Below, one piece after another: positions 43,961 to 54,318 of a stretch of DNA of 64,000 nucleotides. Within the stretch, counting starts at the first letter, position 1. Each line of letters begins with the position of its first letter. This DNA is from Cristatella mucedo (Eukaryota; Bryozoa; Phylactolaemata; Cristatellidae), in NCBI GenBank assembly GCA_009760855.2, contig WPIO01000273.1, positions 1 through 64,000 of the forward strand, in the 5' to 3' direction. Made by a program: the position numbers and the translations under genes. The notes beneath the pieces were generated by a model. It saw only the letters and a program-made list of their open reading frames with translations, did no database searches and was not told the DNA's origin.

Positions 43961-45340
43961 CGGATCTGAGAAAGAAGGAAAACTAGAGGAGGCATCTCAT
44001 AAGATGCTAGGGACTATGGAAGCGACTTCATACAGAATCAACTAGGAACTCATAAAAAATCAAGATAAGTTGATGTCTTACGTAATGCTACGTGCAACAC
44101 CAGACTTGATTGTTTTTGCATTTTAATTTAGTATTTTACAAGCTGAGTGAAATTCGGCTTTACGTGACATCCTAGAAGTCGTTTATTACCCCAAATAGAG
44201 TAGTAGCCAATCAGCTATTACTATTCGATGTTTTATTACGACCAATCATGTGAGCGATTTCCTTAGCTAATCTACATTACACTTGCTTGCTCTTGGCTGT
44301 ATTGCATTAGGGAGTTCAAAATTACCTGAACGGAAATTTAATTCCCAGCAAAACGACTTATCCGTATAATTGTTATCGTTAACTTTTAATTCAACTCTTT
44401 GAGCTCGCGGTACCCATGTACACTGAGCTCTGTGAGTTTTAAGAAGCTCGATTTGCTGATGCAAGTGTATTCCAGGCATCTATTCCGGAATTACTGGTTG
44501 CCATCTTACTGCATCAAGAGAGCGCCATGTAAAGGTTGAAAGGAAGGATTGACTTGCTAGCTTTAATTAGTATATATGTGTTCGAAAGCAAGCATTGAGG
44601 ATTTTTCTGTTTTTCAAAGTCGCATACAGGTTCGCATTGTATTTGTTGATTGTTTATTTTCTTTCTGCTATATGCGAAATGCAACTCCACATTTAAGATT
44701 CAATAATGAACCAGCTTGTTGTCAAATAATATTACTAATCACTATGCACACATTCAGGTGCCGAAGTAATGACAGGCACTGGTTTTTCTTTTAACATCAT
44801 CCACATTATGCATAGCGACTCTTTCAAATGGTGTATTCAAGATGAATCTTTAGGTTACTCAAAAAAATTGTGCATTAATTATTTAAGAAATGTAGATTTT
44901 TTATCAAAACTAGTGAGACTAGAAGTATGTCAAGCAAGTACATTAAGCTATATAACTTACAGTGGTCAGAAATGAAAGAAGTGCCTTTCGGCCTATTTAC
45001 TAAAGATTTGATCAAGAAATAAGCCCTGGGAATACTTTCCTGTGCTACAGTGTTTTCATACATATCTTGAAATTACTAATCGCTATGTACACATTCAGGT
45101 GCCGAAGTAATGAAAGGCACTGCTTTAATAAGGCGTTGTGTACGTCGCTTAGGTTTGGCTGGAATGCTTCTGTTGGCAAGCAATGCTTACCACAGGAACC
45201 AAGTTTGTTGCTTACATCAAAGTTAAATATGGCGCCCATCTGTATTTGACTGATCAACAAGACCCTAAATGGAAACAAACGAGTTCCAAACATACATGAA
45301 TTGCCGCCGTGCAACTCTACATAAATTGCTGCCGTGCAAC
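43961..45340. other. Unrecognised sequence with a 55-bp direct repeat
   Basis: Two similar copies of a segment containing ACACATTCAGGTGCCGAAGT lie at 44735-44790 and 45069-45125. A small tandem GCCGTGCAAC repeat is at 45303-45343. Frames of 60-72 codons are not supported. Confidence 0.4.
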
Positions 45341-45413
45341 ATTTTGGTAGCATCTACACATGCATGCTTTAGAAGACACAAGCACACTCGCATATGCACA
45401 TACTAGCGTGCTC

Positions 45414-45416
<3 letters not shown>

Positions 45417-45465
<49 letters not shown>

Positions 45466-45491
45466 ATACATGCTCGCACACACACGTCCAT

Positions 45492-45529
<38 letters not shown>

Positions 45530-45535
45530 ACATGC
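45417..45535. repeat. Interrupted (CA)n microsatellite
   Basis: Two CA runs (about 45417-45460 and 45483-45526) separated by CATACATGCTCGCACACACA. Frames of 60-165 codons crossing them, on both strands, are repeat artefacts. Confidence 0.9.
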
Positions 45536-45559
45536 ACTCACACAAACACGCGACAGCAG

Positions 45560-46440
45560 TTCATCTGCATGAACTCATACAATGCCGACGTGATTAGAGT
45601 ATCTCTGCTTTTCTTGCTCGATCTTTCGGTAGCTTTTGATACTATCGATCACCAAGTCATTCTTGAGCGCCTCTCATCTCATCTGAGCATGATTGGCACT
45701 TCTTTGCAATGGTTCAGGTCCTATCTCAGTGAGACAATCGAAAGAATTGACGTGAGTGGACAAAGATCATTCGACGAACCTCTGAAATATTTGTTACCTG
45801 AGGGCCCCAAGCAAGGTCCGGTTGTTTTAACGATTTATACTCTCCCTCTTACCTATGGTATTGCCAAGCACAATCTAGGCTTTCAGGTCAAAGCGAATTA
45901 CACTCAGTGGTGCCTTTGCTTAGATCCCTACCATTCATCGATCACCTCGACTACCTCAACTCCCTAGCTGCATGTATTGATGCCATGTTAACATGTATTG
46001 TGGCAATTTTTTTCAAATCAAATTATGATAGAACTAACCTACTAGTTATTGAAAAACCAAGTGTGATTCGGAAATTGGAAAGGCCAACGCTCAAAATCGG
46101 CTCTGCAAACATATCTCCGGTTGAATCCACACGCAATCTAGTTTTCATGTGTCAAAGTGACCTTTCGTTAGACGATCGAGTCAGCTCAGTAATCAAGTCT
46201 GCCTATTTTCAGTAACTTAACATTGCTAAACTACGGGCTTGTTTAAATAAGGATAGCACATCTAAGTCGGTCCATGCATTTGCGACGTCCAATCTTGACT
46301 TAGGTTACTCACTGCTTGCTGGCCTACCAGCATTTGCAATCAGATCTGGCAGCTGTTGCAAAATTCTGCATCCAGGATTGCTTTAATGAGCCTTGCCATT
46401 GCCACTACAAACCACTTCTCGCCGACCTGCAGTGGCCTTA
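45560..46440 (+). mobile_element. LINE A copy, RT and C-terminal part
   Basis: The frame after 45570 encodes VSLLFLLDLSVAFDTIDH (motif A), RSYLSETIERIDVSGQRS and a worn B' region. Motif C is destroyed (KANYTQ instead of ADDTQ). 45907-46215 continues with NLVFMCQSDLSLDDRV. It starts right at the CA repeat and ends without a 3' UTR near 46440, where oppositely oriented LINE A begins. Confidence 0.78.
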
Positions 46441-47096
46441 TTTAACCAAGCCCGATATTTTGCAATGTAATATTGCTGAAAGAAGGCAGACATAATAGAG
46501 CAGCTGATGTGGTCGTCTAGCGAGAGGTCACTTTGGAACATGACACAAAATGTAAAATGTAAAAAGGTAAATGTAAAAAAATGTAAAGCGCCTAGAAAGA
46601 GATTTAGTTCTGTGAGCGTGCTTTTTCAAGTGCATTACTGTTATTATTATTTATACCTAAATTTCGTGCAGATTCAACCGAAGATATGCTGGCAGAGCCA
46701 ATTTTTATCGTCAGCCTTTCTTTCTAATTTCTGAATAACACTGTGCTAGCCCATAACTACTAAGTTAGTTTCATTGTCGTTTAAATTTAGAAGATTTGCT
46801 GCCATCCAAGTGCAGATGTCATCAATACATGTACCAAGTGAGTTGAGTGAATTTTTGGTGGTTGAAGTCTCGGGGTGATCCAAGCAAAGATACAACTGAG
46901 TGTCATCCGCATAGAAGTGAAAGCCTAGATTGTGCTCGGCGATCACATCACCAAGCAGTGAGTTACAGAAGTCAAGTCGGGATATAACAATTGCATTGAC
47001 CAACTTAGACGTGGTATCTCTATTTAACCAAGCCCGAATTTTAGCAATGATATGTTGCTGAAAGAAGCTGATCAACTTCAACTGGAATCTACATGC
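46440..47096 (-). mobile_element. LINE A RT/C-terminal fragment, inverted relative to both neighbours
   Basis: The - frame 46746-47105 reads [35 protein letters not shown] and ICTWMAANLLNLNDNETNLV. Part of the element between these blocks is deleted or rearranged (SLLGDVIAEH joins two distant regions). A LINE A tail is nested at 46543-46655. Confidence 0.72.
46543..46655 (+). mobile_element. Very short nested LINE A tail
   Basis: About 110 bp: AAAATGTAAAATG-type AT run, hairpin (AAAGCGCCTAGAAAGAGATT ... GTGAGCGTGC) and TTATTATTATT. Host LINE A is interrupted between CATGACAC and ATACCTAAATTTCG. Confidence 0.72.
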
Positions 47097-47286
47097 CGAA
47101 CACAATCTAGGCTTTCACTTCTATGTGGATTATACTCAGTTGTATCTTTGCTTTGATCCCTCTGAGACTTCGACCACAACAAATTCACTCAACTCACTTG
47201 CTACATGTATTGATGACATCTGCACTTGGATGGCTGCAAACCTTTTGAAATTAAACGACAATAAGATGAACTTAGTAGTTATGGAC
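47097..47286 (+). mobile_element. LINE A motif-C segment, inverted copy
   Basis: GGCTTTCACTTCTATGTGGA through ATTAAACGACAATAAGATGA is the same LINE A segment as 46750-46945 in the opposite orientation, with high similarity. ADD is mutated (GTGGATTATACT gives VDYT). Confidence 0.75.
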
Positions 47287-47830
47287 TAGAAAGAGGGAGA
47301 GAATAAACCGTGAAACGAACCGGACCTAGCATGGAGCCCTGAGGTACCCCATATTTCTGAGGTACCTTGGATGAGCTTTGTCCATTCACGTAGACTCTGG
47401 AGTCTCCCACTGAGAGGACTTGAACCATTGCAGAGCAGTGCCAGTGATGCCCAGGCGAGATGAGAGGTGCTCTAGAAGAACTTTGTGATCGATAGTATCG
47501 AAAGCTGCCGAAAGATCGGACAAAAAAGCAGAGATATTCTACCCACGTTGGCATTCCTATGCAGGTCGTTCGATACCCTAAGCAAGGCTGACTCTATGGA
47601 GTGATTAGCTCTAAAGCCAGACTGAAACTCACTAACACAAGTCCCTGCTTGAACCAGATTGTGTGCAAGTTCTCGAGAAGTTGTGCAACTTAGCCACTGT
47701 GACAAGCACTATAGACGTGCCTAGTTGCCAATTTCCGCTCAAACCAATTAGAGCCTGAATGCAGTGGTCTATATACGATCTAAAAGTGAGTTAGAGAAAC
47801 TCTAACTACACATCGATAATACAGGGACCA
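47287..47830 (-). mobile_element. LINE A RT N-terminal fragment
   Basis: Frames 47279-47554 and 47472-47705 (-) read YGVPQGSMLGPVRFTVYSLP and SEFQSGFRANHSIESALLRV, the RT region from domain 1 to B'. Motif A is broken by a frameshift near 47520. Confidence 0.75.
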
Positions 47831-47889
47831 ATTTATATCAATTGTCATTATTCAAAGCAAGCCTGAATTACAGTAGTGGTGTAACTGGA

Positions 47890-48245
47890 AGTAGAACCTC
47901 GTACAAACCTTTAATCCTTTGGAGACCTTGCATGTAGTTCGTATGCTCCAGAAGCCTGGAACTCCCTCCCGTGTTTCGTCAAAACATCCCTTGACTTGAC
48001 CACATTTAAAGATATCTTGAAACATCTATTTATTAAAGCATTTAGTGGGTCCCTGTGATTCGTCCTTCATGTGCTTATGCGTGCTGACACTGTGCATGCT
48101 GCAGCTAACCATGTTATGCACGTTGTTTATCAAGCATGATATTGCTCATCATTCAATTGCATTTCCCTTTCCAGCAAATGTAAAGCGCCTAGACAGAAAT
48201 TGAGTTCTCTGAGGGTGCTTCACAAAGTGCAGTATTATTATTATT
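47890..48245 (+). mobile_element. LINE A 3' end, left edge of a duplicated block
   Basis: From CAAACCTTTAATCCTTTGGA (KSFGD region) through 3' UTR to the hairpin (AAAGCGCCTAGACAG ... GAGGGTGCTTC) and ATTATT tail. The terminal variant GGTGCTTCA is shared with 62155-62165, consistent with a joint duplication. Confidence 0.72.
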
Positions 48246-48444
48246 ATTCTACAGCTATCCGTCCCGTCTGATCCCTATCTCAGATTAGGAACTGCCTTCC
48301 ACATTGGCTTCCAAATAATCCAACTAGCTCCCTAGTTCAGTCTCTGCTAGATTATTATTATTCTATTTGGCTGGGCTATCGCCGAAAACCACTAGGCATT
48401 GCAGCTGGCTAAGAATATGGCGATGAGTCTCGCTTCGAAATATA

Positions 48445-48990
48445 AGGTAGTGTAATGTATCTCTGTAAATCCTAAAATTCATAAAGACTGTCGGTGGAAC
48501 GCAGGAGAGTGTTGTATAGCAAACTCACAGCCTAAGCAGCTTCCGGTAGGCATTCGGTAGCCAACAGACTTCGTCTCACACAACAAAGATAAATTGGGAA
48601 GCATATTTGAGTCAGGAGAGCAGTTGAGGTAGTAAGTAGCATAAAAAGTAGCAGCTCAGGACCACTGAAAAGGATGTGCAATAGTTGGCAGTGGGAAAGT
48701 ATTTATCGTTGTGTAAGAATTGTGGAAGCAAGTTCCACAGTCTAGGACCTGCAGAGCTAAAGCTTCTGTCGCCAAGGTCTTTAGGTGGAGGAATAGAACA
48801 GCTAATTTATTGTCCACGTAGGACCTGAGGGCACGAACACGCTGAAACTGATGCAACAGTTCAGCCAGGTACGAAGGAGCCAAGCCGTAGCTGGCCTTGT
48901 GGGTCAGAGTAAGAACTTTGCTCTGTATCAGTTCCTTAACCGACATCCAGCCTAGCTCTTTCAGAAATCCCAGAGGTTTGACCAGACATT
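48445..48990 (-). mobile_element. LINE B C-terminal/3' end
   Basis: The - frame 48656-49024 reads FLKELGWMSVKELIQSKVLT, ASYGLAPSYLAELLHQFQRV and VDNKLAVLFLHLKT. The 3' end at 48445 is GTAATGTATCTCTG. Copy 1 of the pair duplicated at 62395-62935. Confidence 0.75.
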
Positions 48991-49079
48991 TATTTATATG
49001 TATTTTTAATATAAAAACAAACATATATATAAAAGTAATATGTTTATTTGTTATTTTAGCAAATTAATTTACCCGGGCT

Positions 49080-49440
49080 TGAAGTGCCCCGCCCTGCCGG
49101 GGCTGCAGGACATACCTGCACTACCCTGGTCAGCAACCGAAACAATACAGCTTTCAAGCTAGAAATGGTGTCCGAGACACACAGCCTCCGAAATTATGTC
49201 TGTCTCTTGCACACAATGCTCAGCTCTATCAGGCAGGCTTCATTTTCAGGCCACCAGCCCCCCCCCCAGAGCACTGACCACGAAGGGCCTAGCCACTGCC
49301 GATCAGTTGCCTCGGGTCAGGAAAGACTGGGCTATCGCGACGTACTTAACAACTTTTTTCCGGGCTGCCACCACCATGGCATCCTCGCTGCGGTCAAACA
49401 GTCCTGCTACGTCCAGTATGACTGTGTAAGTGCCGTTGAT
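49080..49440. mobile_element. GC-rich piece of an unidentified repeat
   Basis: Shared with 63010-63360. A + frame at 49084-49521 and a partly corresponding - frame in the second copy (63068-63334) are open, but neither is recognised. Adjacent to a SINE and LTR remnant; likely part of an LTR element or other transposon. Confidence 0.4.
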
Positions 49441-49442
49441 AA

Positions 49443-49925
49443 TTCATCAGTAATTAGCCCTACGGGAACTTATTCTCTATTCAGGTGCTTAACACATGCT
49501 GAGTGGGTTGACTTCAGGTAGGCACACGGCAATTTGACTAGCCTGTATGCCGTGCAGCATGCACCGATGGCAAACGAAGCAACTGGGATCTCCTCAAGAT
49601 TCAATTGAATTCGTGAGGCTCTTCTCTTCACCTGCAGTGCACATGTGGGAGTTGAAGATAGACGACATGCCTGCTTCTGCCTGTGAGATCCGAATCAAGC
49701 ACTAGCTGGGAAGTAGCACACGACCACACGGCCATTCACCAATGCCTCTAGCCAATCAGCTGGGAGGATCCGGTTGCAGAGGCGTTATGCACTCCTGCCC
49801 TGGTGATGCTGCTGCTGTGATATGGTGGCGATGTCACGCCCTAAATACCAAGGGGCTCGAGCCCATTACATCGACGGCCTGACATTGGTCAGGGCAAGCA
49901 ACTTGACGACTAGGATAAACCAGCA
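49443..49925 (-). mobile_element. tRNA-derived SINE split by an LTR
   Basis: The tail part at 49443-49503 (GCCCTACGGGAACTTATTCT, TTCAGGTGCTTAACACATGC on +) and the head part at 49853-49925 (GGGGCTCGAGCCCATTACAT, CCTGACATTGGTCAGG on +) are contiguous in other SINE copies. Confidence 0.65.
49504..49852 (-). mobile_element. Lone Gypsy-type LTR
   Basis: About 350 bp inside a SINE. It aligns by eye with 54010-54318, which directly follows the Gypsy integrase end: GGCCATTCACC, GTTATGCACTCCTGCCCT and GGCGATGTCACGCCC have counterparts there in the same order. On the - strand it starts near TGGTATTTAGGGCGTGACAT. No internal region is present, so it looks like a solo LTR. Confidence 0.6.
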
Positions 49926-49934
49926 GTTCTTCTC

Positions 49935-50445
49935 TTTTTCTAAAAGAGCTTTGGTGGCTGCCGGTGAATCAACGGACACAGAGCGAAGTTTCTACTGTCA
50001 TCCACCCACCAAGGCAGTGGCTCCTCCATGCCTAGCTGAACTGCTGATCCAGTTTCGGCCTCCTCGTGCCCTCATGTCCTGTAAGGACAATAAATTAGCT
50101 TGTCCATCCCTCAGCTCAAAGACCATTTGCGATATAATCTTTTGCTGTGTAGGTCCTAAACTAAGGAACTCGCTTCCTTGATTCTTACACAACTATTAAT
50201 CACCTGCTGTGACGAGTGCAAATTTTTTCTACCCGTCCTAAGCTACTTCTTTTATGCAACTCATTACCCAAACTGCCTCCTGACTCTGCTACGCTTCCGA
50301 ATTTCTCTCTGTTCGGTGTGATGAAGTCAGTTGGCTGCCGAATGCATACCGAAAGCCACTTAAGCTGTGAGCACGTTAGACAATACTCTACTGGGTAACA
50401 TCCATATAGTCCTTGAATCATTTAGGAGTTACATATGAAGCTACA
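49935..50445 (+). mobile_element. LINE B C-terminal/3' end
   Basis: The frame 49822-50181 contains CLAELLIQFRPPRALMSCKD, NKLACPSLSSKT and GPKLRNSLP, then LINE B 3' UTR to AGGAGTTACATATGAAGC. Stops and frameshifts. Confidence 0.7.
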
Positions 50446-52135
50446 TTACATCAAAAGACTTCGCCCTTTTGGGATTGTTTATCCGTGAGTTTAAAATGTT
50501 TTTAAAGTTTTTATATTTTTAATGTTTTTAAATGTTTCAAAGCTACACTCTGCCTGTGCTCAGATCAATTAATGTGGTCGACAACAGTTCCAATAGGATT
50601 GACAAGAACTGACAGTCATAGTCTTGTGTAAGCTTGTAAGCTTATATTGTTATCTAGTTGAATGCCTGGAGTGAACTATAGTGAGATGTGACAAAAACGT
50701 GTGGTTATTGTAAATCAAACTCAAACTCTATGAGCGTGACAGCTAGTGTCGCGTTGTAGCTCTCTTTCAATTGTGACCGGTCGGTTGTGCAAGTTAGGTG
50801 CAGGGGCGAAAAGGATATTCTCGATCTGACTACATTGACTTCCCATGTATTATGGTTTCATGATTAACTTGTGACCTTAGATGAAACGAGAACACACAAG
50901 ATAGATAGAATGATTTCTGTTTGATATGTTTAAGCAGAATTCCGCAATATTAAAACTTTCTACAGCATACTGATCCAGCTGAAAATTTGGTTGATTTTGT
51001 AACCCAAGGTGATCAAGGGTCAGACAGCTTTTCCGTGCGAAACGGGTGAGTCTGTGTGCACCATCGGTTGCTCAGGCCTTTTAATGGTCTATACAATGAA
51101 GGTTAAAATCACACATAAACTGATCAACTGCTCAGAGAAAAGAAAATATTATTACAAATAACTCTTAGATTAATGATAGCTTAGCATCTTGGGTAAGGAC
51201 TAATAATAACACTTCCAGTTTTGGTCACATGCAAAAAAGAATTTGAGAGGATACTACTAGAGGACTGCAAGCTGTTTGAAATTGTGAGATGAACTTTCAA
51301 TTATGGCTAGTTATTGCAAGTTATGATTGACCCAATGTAGGACTGGTAAATCTCTTGGACTACTGGGTCATTTCTGGACCTCAGGATAGCACACTGGGCT
51401 CAATGAAACTACATCTACTTCACTCACCCAAAATGGGCCTTTTGAGAAGAAAATGCAGTCAAAACAAATGTACACATGTGCACGTCTATATCAGGGGTAG
51501 AAGTTCGCCATCCCTTCCCAGTCAGGCACTTTTTTCATACAAAGACCTGGCTTCAGTATTAAAAGTTAACATGGGCCATTTGCATGAGCTGACACCAGCA
51601 GTAACAAAGAAAACAAAACCACTACAATGCTATCAGACCGGTTCCTGAATTGAATTACTTGCAGCACCTCCTTGGATTAATTGTTAGGCCGTATCTAGCC
51701 TTAAGGCAGAAAAATGCCGATCTCTAATGTAACGGTACAAAAGGAAAAGCCTGACATATTTGGGTTGGTCGTACTCTAGGTTTTCGTCCAGTTCTCAAGG
51801 TCAAGTAAGTCGAGGCATTATCAGTAATCCTGTAATCTAGCATCAGCGGTTGTTGCAAATTTACAAATAATTCCAAAAACAAGCTCTTAAATAATTCGCC
51901 AGCTTTAAAAGTCTGCATGACCACTACGTTTGAAGGATTTGCATGAGTGTTTAAGGGAGGTTATGAGTAATTGTGTAGGGAACGTGAGGATTACAACTGA
52001 TAGGGGCCTCCAGTCATGATCCCAGTGCTAGCTACACCTTAAATTATCATTGAATTATGCATACCACACGAAATATAGCAACAGCAACCTCATCTTATAA
52101 TGAATTGGAGTAACGGTATTGAAATAATAGGTAGG
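50446..52135. other. Mostly unique-looking sequence
   Basis: No supported gene. A 97-codon + frame at 51355-51648 has a mixed composition but no family or splice support. TATCAGGGGTAGAAGTTCGC at about 51489 vaguely resembles a hAT-type terminus, without a partner end. Confidence 0.35.
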
Positions 52136-52285
52136 CTGAGCTGGTTTGGTCCAGCCGTTAAGGTGCTCCCCCCAACAAGGTCTGGCTGAGGTCGTGGGCT
52201 CGAGCCCGGAGGCATTGTGAAGCGCCTGAATACAGATTAAGTTCTCTTGGGGCGCTATACAAATGAATTATATATTATATATAGG
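52136..52285 (+). mobile_element. tRNA-derived SINE, best copy
   Basis: Head: GAGCTGGTTTGGTCCAGCCG and TTAAGG (A box), ... GTGGGCTCGAGCCCGG (B box). Body/tail: AAGCGCCTGAATACAGATTA, AGTTCTCTTGGGGCGCTATA, then an AT-rich end. The tail forms the same kind of GCGCC/GGCGC hairpin as LINE A, suggesting mobilisation by a LINE that recognises this 3' structure. Not a working tRNA: the acceptor arm is not self-complementary. Confidence 0.8.
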
Positions 52286-52534
52286 TACCAACACAGCTAA
52301 TAGCCAAGTTACTTACATTCAGCTGAGGCTAACCTGATGAAGGCACAGCAGCAGGGAGCCCATTACCAAACCGGAAAGGCTTAGGTGATATTGAGCATTT
52401 AATTTTTTTGGTTTTCGGATTGAAAATAAAAAAAATATGCTTTAAAATGGTCTGTTTTATTAGTTTACCAAAATGCGTTTGCAAGAACTTCAGTTTTCGA
52501 ATGAGATCTAGGTGAGGGACAAGGTGTGCTAACA

Positions 52535-52685
52535 AGAATAATAATAATAATAATATTGCATTTATATAGCTCTGTCAGCGAACTCAATCTCATTCCAGGC
52601 AATACATATTTGAGGCAGAGGAAGCACGAATGACTGTATAGTGGAAGCATGCCCAATGAACAACAAGAACAACATGGTTAGGGTG
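52535..52685 (-). mobile_element. LINE A-like 3' terminus
   Basis: (AAT)n at 52539-52555, then a worn hairpin (AGCTCTGTCAGCGAACTCAA, CATTCCAGGC on +) and 3' UTR to ACATGGTTAGGGTGA. Confidence 0.6.
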
Positions 52686-52686
52686 A

Positions 52687-53139
52687 CTGGCAGCTACTCG
52701 TCTTACCCAAGCCCACTGGCATGGTGAGCAGGGGCATGGCTTGATAATGGTACGGTTTGCACTTGTATGCTAATATGTCAATGCATTTGCAATATCCAGC
52801 TAGCTCACCAATTTAATTTAATAATTTAATAGTTTAGTGGTGATGGTTCGATGAAAAATAGTGTAATGTGGCTCTCATCATTGGATGGCAACCGTACCAC
52901 AGCCTGATCGGTACAGGCTCAGAGGCAGTAAAGAAACAGGCATGGCCGTCCAAATGCATAGCCATTCAACCACCTTATCCAAAATATTGAAAATAGCAGT
53001 GGCTTACCAGCTAAGGTATGATATCATATCGTAGCCGAGTTCCAGGGGCCAGAGGCTATTTCTGATCAAGCCGTACCATTCTCAAGCCATGGCCCTGCTC
53101 GCCATGCCAATGGGCTTGGGTAAGACGAGAAGCCGCCAG
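52687..53139. repeat. Fold-back repeat with 69-bp inverted arms
   Basis: Left arm 52687-52755, right arm 53071-53139. By eye 63 of 69 positions are complementary, separated by about 315 bp. Arm ends begin CTGGCAGCTACTCGTC. The right arm recurs at 63835-63903, where no left arm is seen. Flanking sequence beyond the right arm is also shared with that second copy, so the arms are internal to a larger repeat, or the second copy is truncated. Confidence 0.75.
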
Positions 53140-53989
53140 GTTAGACCTCTTTATAATATCGCATGTGCCAACGACAGCAGGGGATCAAAACAAGTCTACG
53201 TGAGCATGTCCTATGCAAAGGATACTAAAGAGGCGCAAGATGACGCCGAAAGAGCCAACAAACGTGTGAGTTGGTCAATCGGCTTCCACAGTCCAGCCGA
53301 GTACCGACTCAGTTGAAACAGTACCAGCCCTTGGCCTGAAAGATCCGGCTAGCTGAGTAACTGCTTGTGTAGTCGGAGTTGACATCCACCACAGTCGAGG
53401 GCTTCCAGCGAAATACACCAACTCATGGGAGTCACAAACAGGCCACACGGGAGCTCGGAATATACACGTCACAACAAAGAGCTTGCTATCCAACTCCAGT
53501 CGGCCTTGGGTAATAATTTCCTTGGGTGCGTGGCCGAATCGCCGGAGCAAGCCTGCAACTATGCAGGTGCACAACTCGGCGACACCGGCAGCCTCTTTCC
53601 TACCCAAGAGCCCCAGTAACCTGTTATCACTGCACGTCCGGCCATGCCATAGGTCAGACCTCAGCCTATCCCTTGACCCTTCTAACATGACTGCTGCCAG
53701 TCTCAGCCAACCAACCGTACCAACCATCACTCTCTAGGTGTCATAGCCACTGCTGAAAATTAATGACCCCGGCCTACCTGCCAGTAAGGAACGCCCAATC
53801 GATTGACCTACCTTAGTCATCCGACTCAGTGACGTCAGCACCACACAGTAAGAGCTTTTACTGCCAGCGTTTTCAATATAGTGCCCAAAACGTCAATCCC
53901 TATAGATACATTGAAAACAAAAATCGCGTATGCAAAACAGATGGTTGCTAAAAATATTTGCCACTGCAGGGGTTACCAAAATGTAGGTG
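53140..53989. other. GC-rich repeat-like sequence, unidentified
   Basis: Continues the repeat shared with 63904-64000 (to at least 53235). Frames at 53275-53730 (-, 151 codons) and 53483-53737 (+) are open but unrecognised. Probably internal sequence of a transposable element. Confidence 0.35.
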
Positions 53990-54318
53990 TCGTCTCCAGC
54001 TTAGCCCCGGGAAGGTTGACGAGCACGTATGAGGTGCAGCAAGCACCGATAGCAAAATGAGTCACTGACCTCTCTACAAGAATTAATCGAACAAATTCAC
54101 GGGCATTACACGTCCGCAGGCCGAAGGCAGACGATAAGTCCATTCTCTACTCCGGGAGCTGAACAAGAGAGTGGCAGGAAAAGATTGCATCAATGGGTGG
54201 CCATTCAGGCAAGCCTCCACCCAATTAGTGGTTGGCTACCGGCCGTGGAGATGTTATGCACTCCTGCCCTGTCAGGCTAGGGCAGGGCAACATGTTGGCA
54301 ATGTTACGCCCACAAAGG
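53990..54318 (-). mobile_element. Gypsy-type LTR
   Basis: Immediately downstream (- direction) of the integrase C-terminus. Homologous to the lone LTR at 49504-49852. Contains CTCCTGCCCTGTCAGGC and the inverted GGGCAGGGCAACATG, which form a short hairpin. Confidence 0.55.

Larger units (their letters stand above)
48246..49705. repeat. Duplicated segment, copy 1 (partner 62190-63625)
   Basis: Collinear with 62190-63625: a 190-bp unique-looking stretch starting CTACAGCTATCC, a LINE B 3' fragment (- strand), an AT-rich stretch, a GC-rich piece (CTGCCGGGGCTGCAGGACAT), a SINE tail and an LTR part. Similarity by eye is high but imperfect, with small indels. Confidence 0.75.

Noticed and set aside
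45360-45597. His/Thr-rich and Cys/Val-rich proteins
   Set aside because: They are translations of the interrupted (CA)n microsatellite in several frames.
51480-51650. hAT-type DNA transposon end
   Set aside because: Only a loose resemblance of CAGGGGTAGAAG; no matching opposite end, target duplication or transposase.
52136-52210. Possible tRNA gene
   Set aside because: A- and B-box-like words are present, but the acceptor stem does not pair, and the same head recurs with a LINE-like tail at several sites. It is a SINE.
52687-53139. Simple MITE with terminal inverted repeats
   Set aside because: Homology to the second copy continues beyond the right arm, and no convincing target-site duplication is visible. 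I list it only as a fold-back repeat.
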